From positions 1-56,234 of the forward strand of contig DATBGS010000011.1 in NCBI GenBank assembly GCA_036557885.1: 56,234 nucleotides of DNA. Reading direction: 5' to 3'. The notes under the pieces were generated by a model, which was given only the letters and a program-made list of their open reading frames with translations, was not told where the DNA came from and did not search any database. Both the position numbers and the translations under genes were made by a program. Numbering within the stretch: the stretch's first letter is position 1; each line of letters starts with the position of its first letter. Positions 7,377 to 14,737 of this stretch are shown one piece after another. The stretch is from DATBGS01 sp036557885. GTDB lineage: Bacteria; Chloroflexota; Ktedonobacteria; Ktedonobacterales; DATBGS01.

Positions 7377-10250
7377 ATGGTTGATCATGTAGGCCAGCAG
7401 TTCGGCAACTACCACCTCTCGTCGCTGCTGGGTGAGGGTAGTTTTGCCGAAGTTTACCTGGGCGAGCACATGTACCTGAAGACCCAGGCGGCCATCAAGG
7501 TGCTGTCTACCCAGTTGACCAACCAGAACGTCGAGCAGTTTCGCGGCGAGGCGCAGACGATTGCCCACCTGAAGCACCCGCATATTGTGCCGGTGCATGA
7601 CTTTGGCGTGGAGGGCAAAACGCCCTTTCTGGTCATGGAATATGCCCCCAACGGCAGCCTGCGCAAACACTACCCCGAAAGAACGCGCCTGCCCCTAGAC
7701 CTCGTCGTTGAATATATCCGCCAGATTGCGGAAGCGCTGCACTACGCGCACAGCGCCAAGGTGATTCACCGCGACATCAAGCCCGAAAACATGCTGATTG
7801 GCGACCGCGAACAGCTTTTGCTCAGCGATTTTGGCATCGCGGTGATTGCCCAGACCACTGGCTACCAGAGCACCAAGGACATCGCGGGCACCTTTCGCTA
7901 TATGGCCCCGGAGCAATTTGCCGGACACCCGCACCCGGCCAGCGATCAATACGCGCTGGCGGTGCTGGTCTACGAGTGGCTGACGGGCGAGCCGCCCTTT
8001 CAGGGGTCAGTGCAGGAGATCGTCGCCAAGCATTTATCCGCGATACCGCCATCGCTGCGCCTGAAAGCGCCCTCGCTGCCCGCAGGCGTGGAGCAGGTCG
8101 TCCTGCGCGCGCTCCAGAAGAACCCGCATCAACGCTTCTCCACCATCAAGATGTTTGCTACCGCGCTGGAGCAGGCCAGCGCGCTCTCAACGCACATACC
8201 AGTGTCGGGTCGGGTAGTCATGCCAGCCCCCAGCAGCCCGCGCCGGGTGATTAGCTCATCGCCGCTTTCCAGCTATCGGGGCACGATGGGGCTGGCAGCA
8301 GGCTGGGATAACGCCAAGACGGTGCATATGCTCAACACCCCGCCGCTTGGCACCATGCACTGCGCCTATGATGGGCATACCGGCCAGGTCTTTGATATTA
8401 CGTGGTCGCTGGATGGGCGGCATGTCGCCTCGCGCAGCGAAGATCAAATTGTGCATATCTGGGATGCCGCCACCGGCGACCAGGAACACACCCTCTCGTA
8501 TGGGGGCCTCTCCGAGAGCCGCCGCGTGCTGGTCTGGTCGCCCAATCAGGAATACCTGGCTTCGTTTGCGCGTGCCGCCTTGCCGCCCGCGCTGCGCCGC
8601 AAAGCGCCCCAGGCCGCGCCCGCCACCGTTCCCCTGCCCACAGGCGCCGAGGCCGCGTCTCCCGCTTTCACCCGGCCCCTCGCGCAGCAATCTTTCTCGT
8701 CAGTTTCAGGCGGCTTACCCACTGGAGCGGGCGCCCCGGCTTTGAGGCAGCCCACCGCGCCCGCCATCAAACAGCAGCCCACCGATCCTGCCATTCCCCC
8801 GGCAGCGCCAGATGAATCTAAAACGCTGGTGCAGATGAGCCTCGAAGGGAACAGCGACACCTCCAAGACCGTCAGGAAACCCAGAGGCAAGCGCACCAGA
8901 CAGCAGCAGGCCGCAGCGATTGTGGCGCCCACCATCATAGAGAGCCAGGAAGCGCCGCCCGAAAAACCCGCAGAGCACGCGCAGGCGGAGCAGCCCGCCC
9001 TCTCTCCACGCGCCACGCTCAAGCTCCCGCTCGATGATGAATCGCTCGTACAAATCTGGGATGCTGGCAATGCCACCGAAGTGCTCGTCTATCGCGGGCA
9101 TGTGGGCGGCCTCTACGCGCTGGATTGGTCGCCAGAGGGACAACAGATCGTCTCCTCCGGCATAGATGGCACCGTGCAGGTCTGGGATGCTATGACGGGC
9201 GAAACCCTGGGCTTCTATCGCGGGCATCCAGGCGTGGCGCTGGTCCTGGCCTGGTCGCCGGATGGCTCGCGCGTTGCCTCGGCAGGCGACGATGGGCGTA
9301 TTCAGGTCTGGAGTCCCGCTTCTCGCACCACCAACCTGACCTACGAGCAGCATCGCGGCCCCGTCACCGAGTTAATCTGGTCGCCGGATGGCACCCGCGT
9401 GGCCTCGGTGGGGGTGGACCGCACCGTCCGCGTCTGGGATGCCAGCACTGGCACGACCCTGGCGGCCTATCGCGGGCATGTAGCCGGGGCGACCTCCGTT
9501 GTCTGGTCGCCAGAAAGCCGACGCATCGCCTCGCTGGGCGGCGATGAAGTCGTGCGCGTCTGGGATGCCAATACCGGCACCACCCTGGTTTCCTATCGCG
9601 GGCACCAAGGCCCGGTGCTGTCGGTGTCCTGGTCTGCCAACGGCAAACGGCTGGCAACGGGTGGCAGCGACCACACTGTGCAGCTTTGGGATTCCGCCAG
9701 CGGCGGCCACCGCTACATCTATCGCGGACATCGCGGCGCGGTGTTGACGCTGGCTTGGTCGCCGGAAGGCATGCGCCTGGCCTCGGCAGGCACCGACCAG
9801 AAGGTGCAGATTTGGCAGGCCGATGGCGCCTTTGTGCCGGAACACTCCAGGCGCCCTATGATCTGGGAAAACCTGCGCGTGGCGAAGGCGCTGCTGCATA
9901 AACGTCTGTATTGGGTGCCGATGTCGGCCTTCCCGCTGATCGCAGCAGATGTGCTGGTGTGCCCGGCGCTGGCTGGCCTCAGCCTGCATTCAAGGCTGGT
10001 TGGCTTGTGCGTGCTGCTGCTGGCGCTGTTCTTGTGCCTGGGGGTGCTTGCCCGCATGAATACGCGCAGCCAGACGGCGCTCTCCAGCCTGGGAGTGATG
10101 GGCGCGGTGATCTGGGGGGCTGCCGGTTGGGGCATCGGTGCGCTGCCTGGCGGCGTCCTCTACTCCGTGATGCTGGCCGCGCTCTTTGGCGCCAGCAGCT
10201 TTGGCCTCCACGCCACCGTCCTGCGCCACCGCAAAGCCGAAAGCGAGTGA
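7377..10250 (+). CDS. Ser/Thr protein kinase with WD40 propeller and C-terminal membrane helices
   Basis: A 957-residue Hanks-type kinase. Kinase landmarks: glycine loop GEGSFAEVYLG (19-29), AIKVL with Lys41, HRDIKPEN (His131, Asp133), DFG (Asp151) and YMAPEQ. From about residue 320 come eight WD40 blades ending IWDA, VWDA, VWSP and so on. The second blade is split by a Pro/Ala/Gln-rich insert of about 160 residues. The C-terminal 120 residues form about four hydrophobic helices, so the membrane tether follows the propeller instead of sitting between kinase and sensor. The start at 7377 has AGAAGGG-type purines upstream; the frame extends to 7104 but that part is REP DNA. The FHA protein at 27384 is a possible phospho-partner. 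Confidence 0.92.
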   Translation: MVDHVGQQFGNYHLSSLLGEGSFAEVYLGEHMYLKTQAAIKVLSTQLTNQNVEQFRGEAQTIAHLKHPHIVPVHDFGVEGKTPFLVMEYAPNGSLRKHYPERTRLPLDLVVEYIRQIAEALHYAHSAKVIHRDIKPENMLIGDREQLLLSDFGIAVIAQTTGYQSTKDIAGTFRYMAPEQFAGHPHPASDQYALAVLVYEWLTGEPPFQGSVQEIVAKHLSAIPPSLRLKAPSLPAGVEQVVLRALQKNPHQRFSTIKMFATALEQASALSTHIPVSGRVVMPAPSSPRRVISSSPLSSYRGTMGLAAGWDNAKTVHMLNTPPLGTMHCAYDGHTGQVFDITWSLDGRHVASRSEDQIVHIWDAATGDQEHTLSYGGLSESRRVLVWSPNQEYLASFARAALPPALRRKAPQAAPATVPLPTGAEAASPAFTRPLAQQSFSSVSGGLPTGAGAPALRQPTAPAIKQQPTDPAIPPAAPDESKTLVQMSLEGNSDTSKTVRKPRGKRTRQQQAAAIVAPTIIESQEAPPEKPAEHAQAEQPALSPRATLKLPLDDESLVQIWDAGNATEVLVYRGHVGGLYALDWSPEGQQIVSSGIDGTVQVWDAMTGETLGFYRGHPGVALVLAWSPDGSRVASAGDDGRIQVWSPASRTTNLTYEQHRGPVTELIWSPDGTRVASVGVDRTVRVWDASTGTTLAAYRGHVAGATSVVWSPESRRIASLGGDEVVRVWDANTGTTLVSYRGHQGPVLSVSWSANGKRLATGGSDHTVQLWDSASGGHRYIYRGHRGAVLTLAWSPEGMRLASAGTDQKVQIWQADGAFVPEHSRRPMIWENLRVAKALLHKRLYWVPMSAFPLIAADVLVCPALAGLSLHSRLVGLCVLLLALFLCLGVLARMNTRSQTALSSLGVMGAVIWGAAGWGIGALPGGVLYSVMLAALFGASSFGLHATVLRHRKAESE

Positions 10251-10260
10251 CCCCGGCTGC

Positions 10261-10758
10261 TTACTCAGCTTCCAGCGTCGCCCGCAGGCTCTTGAGGTGC
10301 TCCTGGGCGTGGTTGATCAGGATGTGCTCGATAATCCGCTGCACGCTCACCGGCTTGCGCTCCGATGAAGCGGGGGCGGTTTTGTCCAGGTCGGCATCCT
10401 GCAAGCCCTCGATCAGCCGCAGCCCTGCGGCTTCATTCTGCCGCAGCAGCGCCAGCGCCTCGTCTTTGGTGCGTGTGGCAAACTGCTGGGTATACCACTC
10501 GTTGTAATCACGCTCTGGATGCGAGTCTGCCGGGTGCTCAGGAAGCGCTTTTCCTGCCAGGATTGCCGCGATCAGCGCCGCAACCCAGCCCTCCTGATCA
10601 TAGCCGTTAATGATATGGTGGACCGTGACGCAAACCGACCACTCCCCAACAACGCAGGGGGTTTGCCACTGCGCCTCTGTACAGGATTCCACCAGCCTCT
10701 TGATGGCCGCGTTCGCCTCAGCAAACTGCGCCGCCAACGCTTGCACTCGCTGCTGCAT
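10261..10758 (-). CDS. DinB-superfamily (four-helix metal-dependent) protein
   Basis: A 165-residue cytoplasmic protein. The pattern NAAIKRLVE, GEWSVCVTVHHI and, near the C-terminus, HILINHAQEHLKSL fits the DinB / mycothiol-dependent maleylpyruvate isomerase-like fold, where three histidines bind a divalent metal. Members often transfer bacillithiol or mycothiol, or are of unknown function; the substrate here cannot be told. ATG 10758 is chosen for AGGAAGGA about 10 nt upstream; the open frame continues upstream through repeat DNA. It ends 10 bp from the kinase stop on the opposite strand. Confidence 0.7.
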   Translation of the reverse strand: MQQRVQALAAQFAEANAAIKRLVESCTEAQWQTPCVVGEWSVCVTVHHIINGYDQEGWVAALIAAILAGKALPEHPADSHPERDYNEWYTQQFATRTKDEALALLRQNEAAGLRLIEGLQDADLDKTAPASSERKPVSVQRIIEHILINHAQEHLKSLRATLEAE

Positions 10759-10809
10759 ACGTTCTAGTTCCTTCCTATGCTCCTCACTGAGGGGCTGCCC
10801 CTTGTGGCG

Positions 10810-10825
10810 CCCCTCAAAGCAGGGG
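10810..10825 (-). repeat. Hairpin module CCCCTGCTTTGAGGGG
   Basis: This 16-bp hairpin motif occurs here on the minus strand and on the plus strand at 21077-21092 and 33526-33541. Nearby, 10832-10844 (GGGCTGCCAGCCC) is a family A REP remnant without its GTAG foot. Confidence 0.8.
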
Positions 10826-10890
10826 CAAGCTGGGCTGCCAGCCCGCGCGAGTCTCGCAAGAGCCAACGATGGCATATGAGCCACACCCAT

Positions 10891-10922
10891 CCCCGCCCCG
10901 GCGGGCTGGCAGCCCGCGCTAC
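10891..10922 (-). repeat. GTAG-REP (family A) at the 3' side of the RAYT gene
   Basis: On the minus strand: GTAG, CGCGGGCT, GCC, AGCCCGC, then CGGGGCGGGG. The 7-bp stem is perfect. The GTAG end faces the transposase gene whose stop lies 40 bp away. The same unit faces the gene from the other side at 11631. Confidence 0.95.
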
Positions 10923-10961
10923 AAGCAAGGCTGCTGGCAGGCCGCGCGTGTTTACGACACT

Positions 10962-11609
10962 CTACAACAGATCATCTTGTGGCACCAGTATCTCTACCCA
11001 GGGCCAGTCCTTCAAATTGGCCTTGAGCGGATTTTGGGACACATATGTGAGAATCCGCCAGAGCGCCTGCTCATCTCGAATTAAGTGATCGTAATATTCC
11101 TGCTCCCAAAGCGCCCCTTTGTAACCCAGGAGCCTTCCAATCCGGTTGGAGGTAAACGACTTCCAGGTATGAAGGATAGTAGACAAGGTGGCTGGTGGCA
11201 ATGGCTCCAGCACAACGTGTACATGATTAGGCATGATACACCAGCCCAGGAGCACATACCGGCTGCCCGCAAAGTATCGTAAAGATTCTGCCATAATCTC
11301 AGCGACCCCTGGCTGTCTCAGACAGCAGGCGCCCTTGCCAGCGTCTAGATATGCCTGGATACGCTGCGACACGAGCAGATCGAGCCGAGCTTGCTCCTCA
11401 CCTGAGAGCACCCCTTGCGCTTGTGCTTTGGCAAGTAACGCTGCGCGTTCCGCCCGGAACTCCTCAAGCACCCGATGAGGCAGGGCATCCGCCAGGCGAA
11501 AAGTAACGAAGTAAGTAGCCCCATGTCGTTCCAGATGTGGAAGATACCCACGACTACGCCAGGTCACGGCATCTTTTGGAGGAGATTCTTTGTCTACTGG
11601 GTCACTCAT
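10962..11609 (-). CDS. REP-associated tyrosine transposase (RAYT, Y1 HUH family)
   Basis: A 215-residue HUH single-strand endonuclease/transposase related to IS200 TnpA and TnpA-REP. It carries the metal-binding HUH motif (MPNHVHVVLEP) and a candidate catalytic tyrosine in EQEYYDHLIRDE about 50 residues later. The N-terminal YLPHLERHGATYFVTFRL is typical of RAYTs. ATG 11609 has GGGAGGAGG about 9 nt upstream; the longer frame runs through a REP and the tRNA and is not credible. Family A GTAG-REPs lie 40 bp past the stop (minus orientation) and 22 bp before the start (plus orientation), the classic RAYT layout. RAYTs cleave REPs next to the GTAG foot, so it may act on dispersed copies in the window. 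Confidence 0.92.
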   Translation of the reverse strand: MSDPVDKESPPKDAVTWRSRGYLPHLERHGATYFVTFRLADALPHRVLEEFRAERAALLAKAQAQGVLSGEEQARLDLLVSQRIQAYLDAGKGACCLRQPGVAEIMAESLRYFAGSRYVLLGWCIMPNHVHVVLEPLPPATLSTILHTWKSFTSNRIGRLLGYKGALWEQEYYDHLIRDEQALWRILTYVSQNPLKANLKDWPWVEILVPQDDLL

Positions 11610-11630
11610 ACTGGGGCCTCCTCCCTGCTT

Positions 11631-11662
11631 GTAGCGCGGGCTGCCAGCCCGCCGGGGCGGGG
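11631..11662 (+). repeat. GTAG-REP (family A) at the 5' side of the RAYT gene
   Basis: GTAGCGCGGGCTGCCAGCCC followed by GCCGGGGCGGGG. It is the exact mirror of 10891-10922 around the transposase gene, with the GTAG end nearest the start codon. Confidence 0.95.
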
Positions 11663-11717
11663 ATGGGTGTGGCGCGTGGGGAAACGCTGCCAGAGGTGAT
11701 TGCTGGCGTATGGAGTG

Positions 11718-11804
11718 TGGTGGGGGATAGAGGACTCGAACCTCTGAAGCCCGTGAGGGCACCGAGTTTACAGCCCGGAGCAGTTGCCGCTGTGCCAACC
11801 ACCC
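11718..11804 (-). tRNA. tRNA-Tyr (anticodon GTA)
   Basis: Read on the minus strand, this is an 87-nt type II tRNA with CCA encoded. The anticodon stem is CCGGG / CTCGG with loop CTGTAAA, giving anticodon GTA. The D arm has stem GCA/TGC and GCGG in its loop, the variable arm is GCCC-TCAC-GGGC, and the T arm is AGAGG-TTCGAGT-CCTCT. The acceptor GGGTGGT pairs with ATCCCCC except for a T-C mismatch at position 4-69. The RAYT gene follows about 110 bp downstream. Confidence 0.93.
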
Positions 11805-11878
11805 ATAAAAAGATTTGGGACGCCGACAAGATCAGTATAGCAGAAAAGCTTAAGAAAAGCAAGTCACCAGCGCAGATG

Positions 11879-13084
11879 CTACAGAGGGCTGGGGCTTTCC
11901 TGCTGAATCATGCCTGCCTCCACGTGATAGCAGGTGGCGTCGGCCAGCAGATCGGCGGGCAGCAGATGCAGGTCGGTAGTGGTGATGATGACCTGCTCCA
12001 GTTCGCGCACCATCCCCAGCAGATAGCCGCGCCGGTGCTCATCCAGCTCGCTAAAAACATCATCCAGCAGCAAGATGGGCTGTTCGCCCGTTTCCGCCTG
12101 GAGAAAATCGAGTTCGGCCAGCTTCAGCGCCAGCGCAGCGCTGCGCTGCTGCCCGCGCGAGCCATAGATGCCCAGGTCCATCTGCTGCTGATCTAAAAAG
12201 ACCAGATCATCGCGGTGCGGCCCCAGCAAATTGACGCCCGCGTTGATTTCGCGCCTGCGCAGCTTTGTGAGTTCTTCCCGAAAGCTGCGACATATGTCCT
12301 CAACCGTCGCAGCCGCCTTCGCCCCCGCAAACGATGGACGATAGACAACCTGAGCCGCCTCTTCGCCCCCGCTCAACTGCGCGTAATAGCGGCGCACATG
12401 CTGGTCTACCCACTCAATCATGCGGGCGCGCTCCAGCATCAGCGGCGCGGCGTGCGTGGCAAACTGCTCATCCCAAAAGGTGAGCGAGCGCGGGTCTTCC
12501 TGGCCCTCGCGGATGCGCCGCAGCAAAGCGGCGCGCTGCACCTGCACCTTCTGAAACTGCGCCAATGCCTGGAAATAGCGGCGGCTCACCTGGCACAAGA
12601 TCACGTCGAGATAGTGGCGGCGCTGCTGCGGCGCCCCCGCCACCAGATCAAGATCAGGCGGGGCAAACAGCACCACCTGCACATTGCCCAGCAGGTCCAT
12701 CGCCCGGCGCGGCGTCCCGTTGATCTTGATGCGCTTGCGCAGCGCGGGCGGCGCGGGCATGGAGGGCGCTTTTTCGTCGGGCCGCCCAACGCCCGGCAGC
12801 GGCGGGTGCGGGTCGGCAATCACAATCTCGATGCTGAGCGGCCCGGTCTGCCGCGTAAGCTGCGCGTCCACCCGCGCAAACCCGCCAGCCGCGCCCCAGC
12901 GCACTGTTTCGCGCTCGCCGCCCGCCCGAAACGAACGACTGGTCGCAAGCAGCGCGATGCCTTCCAACAGGTTCGATTTGCCCTGGGCATTGCGCCCCTG
13001 AAAGATGGAGAGGCCAGCCCGCAGGCTCAGGTCCAGGTGCGCGTAGTTGCGGAAGTCGGTGAGGCGCAGGCGCTGAAGCAGCAT
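11879..13084 (-). CDS. recF: DNA replication and repair protein RecF
   Basis: A 401-residue SMC-like ATPase that binds gapped DNA and helps RecO/RecR load RecA. It opens with LRLTDFRNYAHLDL and Walker A GRNAQGKSNLLEGI (about 33-46). Late motifs are the ABC-type signature GSRGQQRSAALALKLAE and Walker B ILLLDDVFSELDE. A species-specific stretch near residues 100-130 (DPHPPLPG, DEKAPSMPAPP) is longer than usual. ATG 13084 follows GAGGAAGGA. The gene lies 2 bp after the methyltransferase stop, so the two are probably co-transcribed. dnaA and dnaN are not adjacent. Confidence 0.95.
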   Translation of the reverse strand: MLLQRLRLTDFRNYAHLDLSLRAGLSIFQGRNAQGKSNLLEGIALLATSRSFRAGGERETVRWGAAGGFARVDAQLTRQTGPLSIEIVIADPHPPLPGVGRPDEKAPSMPAPPALRKRIKINGTPRRAMDLLGNVQVVLFAPPDLDLVAGAPQQRRHYLDVILCQVSRRYFQALAQFQKVQVQRAALLRRIREGQEDPRSLTFWDEQFATHAAPLMLERARMIEWVDQHVRRYYAQLSGGEEAAQVVYRPSFAGAKAAATVEDICRSFREELTKLRRREINAGVNLLGPHRDDLVFLDQQQMDLGIYGSRGQQRSAALALKLAELDFLQAETGEQPILLLDDVFSELDEHRRGYLLGMVRELEQVIITTTDLHLLPADLLADATCYHVEAGMIQQESPSPL

Positions 13085-13086
13085 GC

Positions 13087-14643
13087 TTATCCTTCCTCGG
13101 TGCGGCGGCGGGCCGTCAAACAAAGCATCGGCACCGTCAGATCAAGCCGCCCCCAGGCCGCTGCGCGGGCGTTCAGCCGTCGTTCAATCTCGTTGAAGAT
13201 AATCTGGCGCAGCGCTGCATCGCTCACCAGATTGCGCCAGCCCTTCAGGAAGCCCATCCCGACCAGAGGCGAACGCAAAAAGGTGCTGCCATCGGGAAAC
13301 TCCAGCGCGAAATGGTCGCTGATCGTCTGGTCCACCGTAAAGCCCACGCGCTCCAGCAGCGCCTCCACCGCTTCCATCGTGGGCTGCATCGTCAGCATGC
13401 GTTCTACATTCTGGCTCAGGTCCACCAGCCCCAGATCATTCAGCACCGCGTGATACAACTCAAAAAACTCCAGCATAGTGCCCTGAAGGTTGGTCGTCAG
13501 AATCAGCGTGCCATTGGGCTGAAGCAGCCGCGCCATGCCATGCAGCGCCGCTTCCGGGCGAACAAAGTTCGTCAGGCCCAGATTGCAGATAGCGGCGTCA
13601 AACGAGCGCTCTGGCAGGTCGCATTTGGCAATATCGGCCACCAGAAACGCCACATTCTTCAGGTGCATCGCCTCCGCTTTCTTGCGCGCCCGTTCAATCC
13701 CCGCCTGCCACAGATCAAGCCCGGCAATGTCGCCATCCGGCCCCAGCAGTTGCGCCAGTTCCAGCGTGGGGTAGCCGGTGCCGCAGGCCACATCTACCAC
13801 CTGCCAGCCCGGTTGCCGCGCGCACGCCAGAAACGCCGTCAGCAGCATGCGCCCAAACGGAGTGGACCACAGCGGCACCACCGTCCGGTCATAGAGCTTG
13901 GCAATCTCCGGGCGCGTAAAATCGTACACGCGGTCCAGATACACATCATCCATGAGCGATGGTTCCTCGATTGGCGCGGCGTGTACGCCCTGGATGCCGC
14001 CCTCCATTTGCCAATCATCCGGCAGTTCGTGGCTGGTCGCCTCCCACAGCGGCATCGTCCGCGAGTGCTCCCCATCCTGGGCGGGGCCTTGTAGCACCGG
14101 CGTCCCTGCCGGTCCGGGGGTGGGGCCTTGTAGCGCGGGCTGCCAGCCCGCCGGGGTGGGGAGGATGGGGCTTGTAGCGCTGGCATCCCAGCCCGCAGGG
14201 GTGGGGCCTTGTAGCACCGGCGTCCCTGCCGGTCCGGGGGTGGGGAGGATGGGATTGGTTGCCGCTGGGTCGTCATTGGCAGCGGCTCCATCTGGGCGAA
14301 TGGCCGCCAGCGCCGCTGCCAGCGAAATCGGATGCGACTTGCTGGACGACGACCCCAGCGCCGCGAGTCCCGCCGCGAGTTCCTGTGTGCCTTGCCCCAT
14401 GACAGAGCACGTAGGAATGGTCGCGTGGGGGTCGGCGCTGCTCAAGTCTGCCACCGTTGGCGTCGGCACGCTCCCCAGCGGCGCCTCGCCTATGCCCCCA
14501 GAAAAACGTTGGGGCACCGCCGTTGGCGCGGGCCAGAGCGGGCTATAGGCGCTCTGGCTTGCTCCGCCCACGCCAGAGGACCGGGCGCCCTGGCGCTCCG
14601 GCTCTCGGTCAATATCAAGAAAGAGGTTTCCTTGCCCTGCCAT
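13087..14643 (-). CDS. SAM-dependent methyltransferase with REP-encoded N-terminal insert
   Basis: A 518-residue protein. The C-terminal half is a class I methyltransferase: motif I VVDVACGTGYPTLELA, acidic GLDLW, VADIAKCDLPERSFDAAICN and LLQPNGTLILTTNL; the substrate is unknown. The first 200 residues are low-complexity. Residues from about 133 to 185 are encoded by four GTAG-REPs read antisense, giving repeats such as PAGTPVLQGP and PAGWQPALQGP. The REPs keep the frame (outer pair 120 bp apart). Without them the protein would still have an unusually long disordered leader. ATG 14643 is used (TTG 14649 possible); the ribosome binding site is weak. It precedes recF by 2 bp. Confidence 0.85.
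   Translation of the reverse strand: MAGQGNLFLDIDREPERQGARSSGVGGASQSAYSPLWPAPTAVPQRFSGGIGEAPLGSVPTPTVADLSSADPHATIPTCSVMGQGTQELAAGLAALGSSSSKSHPISLAAALAAIRPDGAAANDDPAATNPILPTPGPAGTPVLQGPTPAGWDASATSPILPTPAGWQPALQGPTPGPAGTPVLQGPAQDGEHSRTMPLWEATSHELPDDWQMEGGIQGVHAAPIEEPSLMDDVYLDRVYDFTRPEIAKLYDRTVVPLWSTPFGRMLLTAFLACARQPGWQVVDVACGTGYPTLELAQLLGPDGDIAGLDLWQAGIERARKKAEAMHLKNVAFLVADIAKCDLPERSFDAAICNLGLTNFVRPEAALHGMARLLQPNGTLILTTNLQGTMLEFFELYHAVLNDLGLVDLSQNVERMLTMQPTMEAVEALLERVGFTVDQTISDHFALEFPDGSTFLRSPLVGMGFLKGWRNLVSDAALRQIIFNEIERRLNARAAAWGRLDLTVPMLCLTARRRTEEG
14091..14245 (+). repeat. Cluster of four GTAG-REPs inside a coding sequence
   Basis: In order on the plus strand: family B at 14091-14125, family A at 14130-14161, a degenerate A at 14174-14203, and family B again at 14211-14245. 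Family B reads GTAGCACCGGC-GTCCCT-GCCGGTC then GGGGGTGGGG. All four have the same direction, antisense to the methyltransferase gene that contains them. The two B copies are identical over 35 bp. Confidence 0.95.
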
Positions 14644-14737
14644 GCGCAAAAACTCTTATAGCATCCAGAATGCGCGCTTATGTGTCGTACCAGCATAGCG
14701 CAAACCGCGCAAAATAACAAGCATAGGGTCGCCAGCA

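Noticed and set aside
12215..13453. 412-residue plus-strand frame
   Set aside because: Antisense to recF and the methyltransferase, Arg-rich shadow composition.
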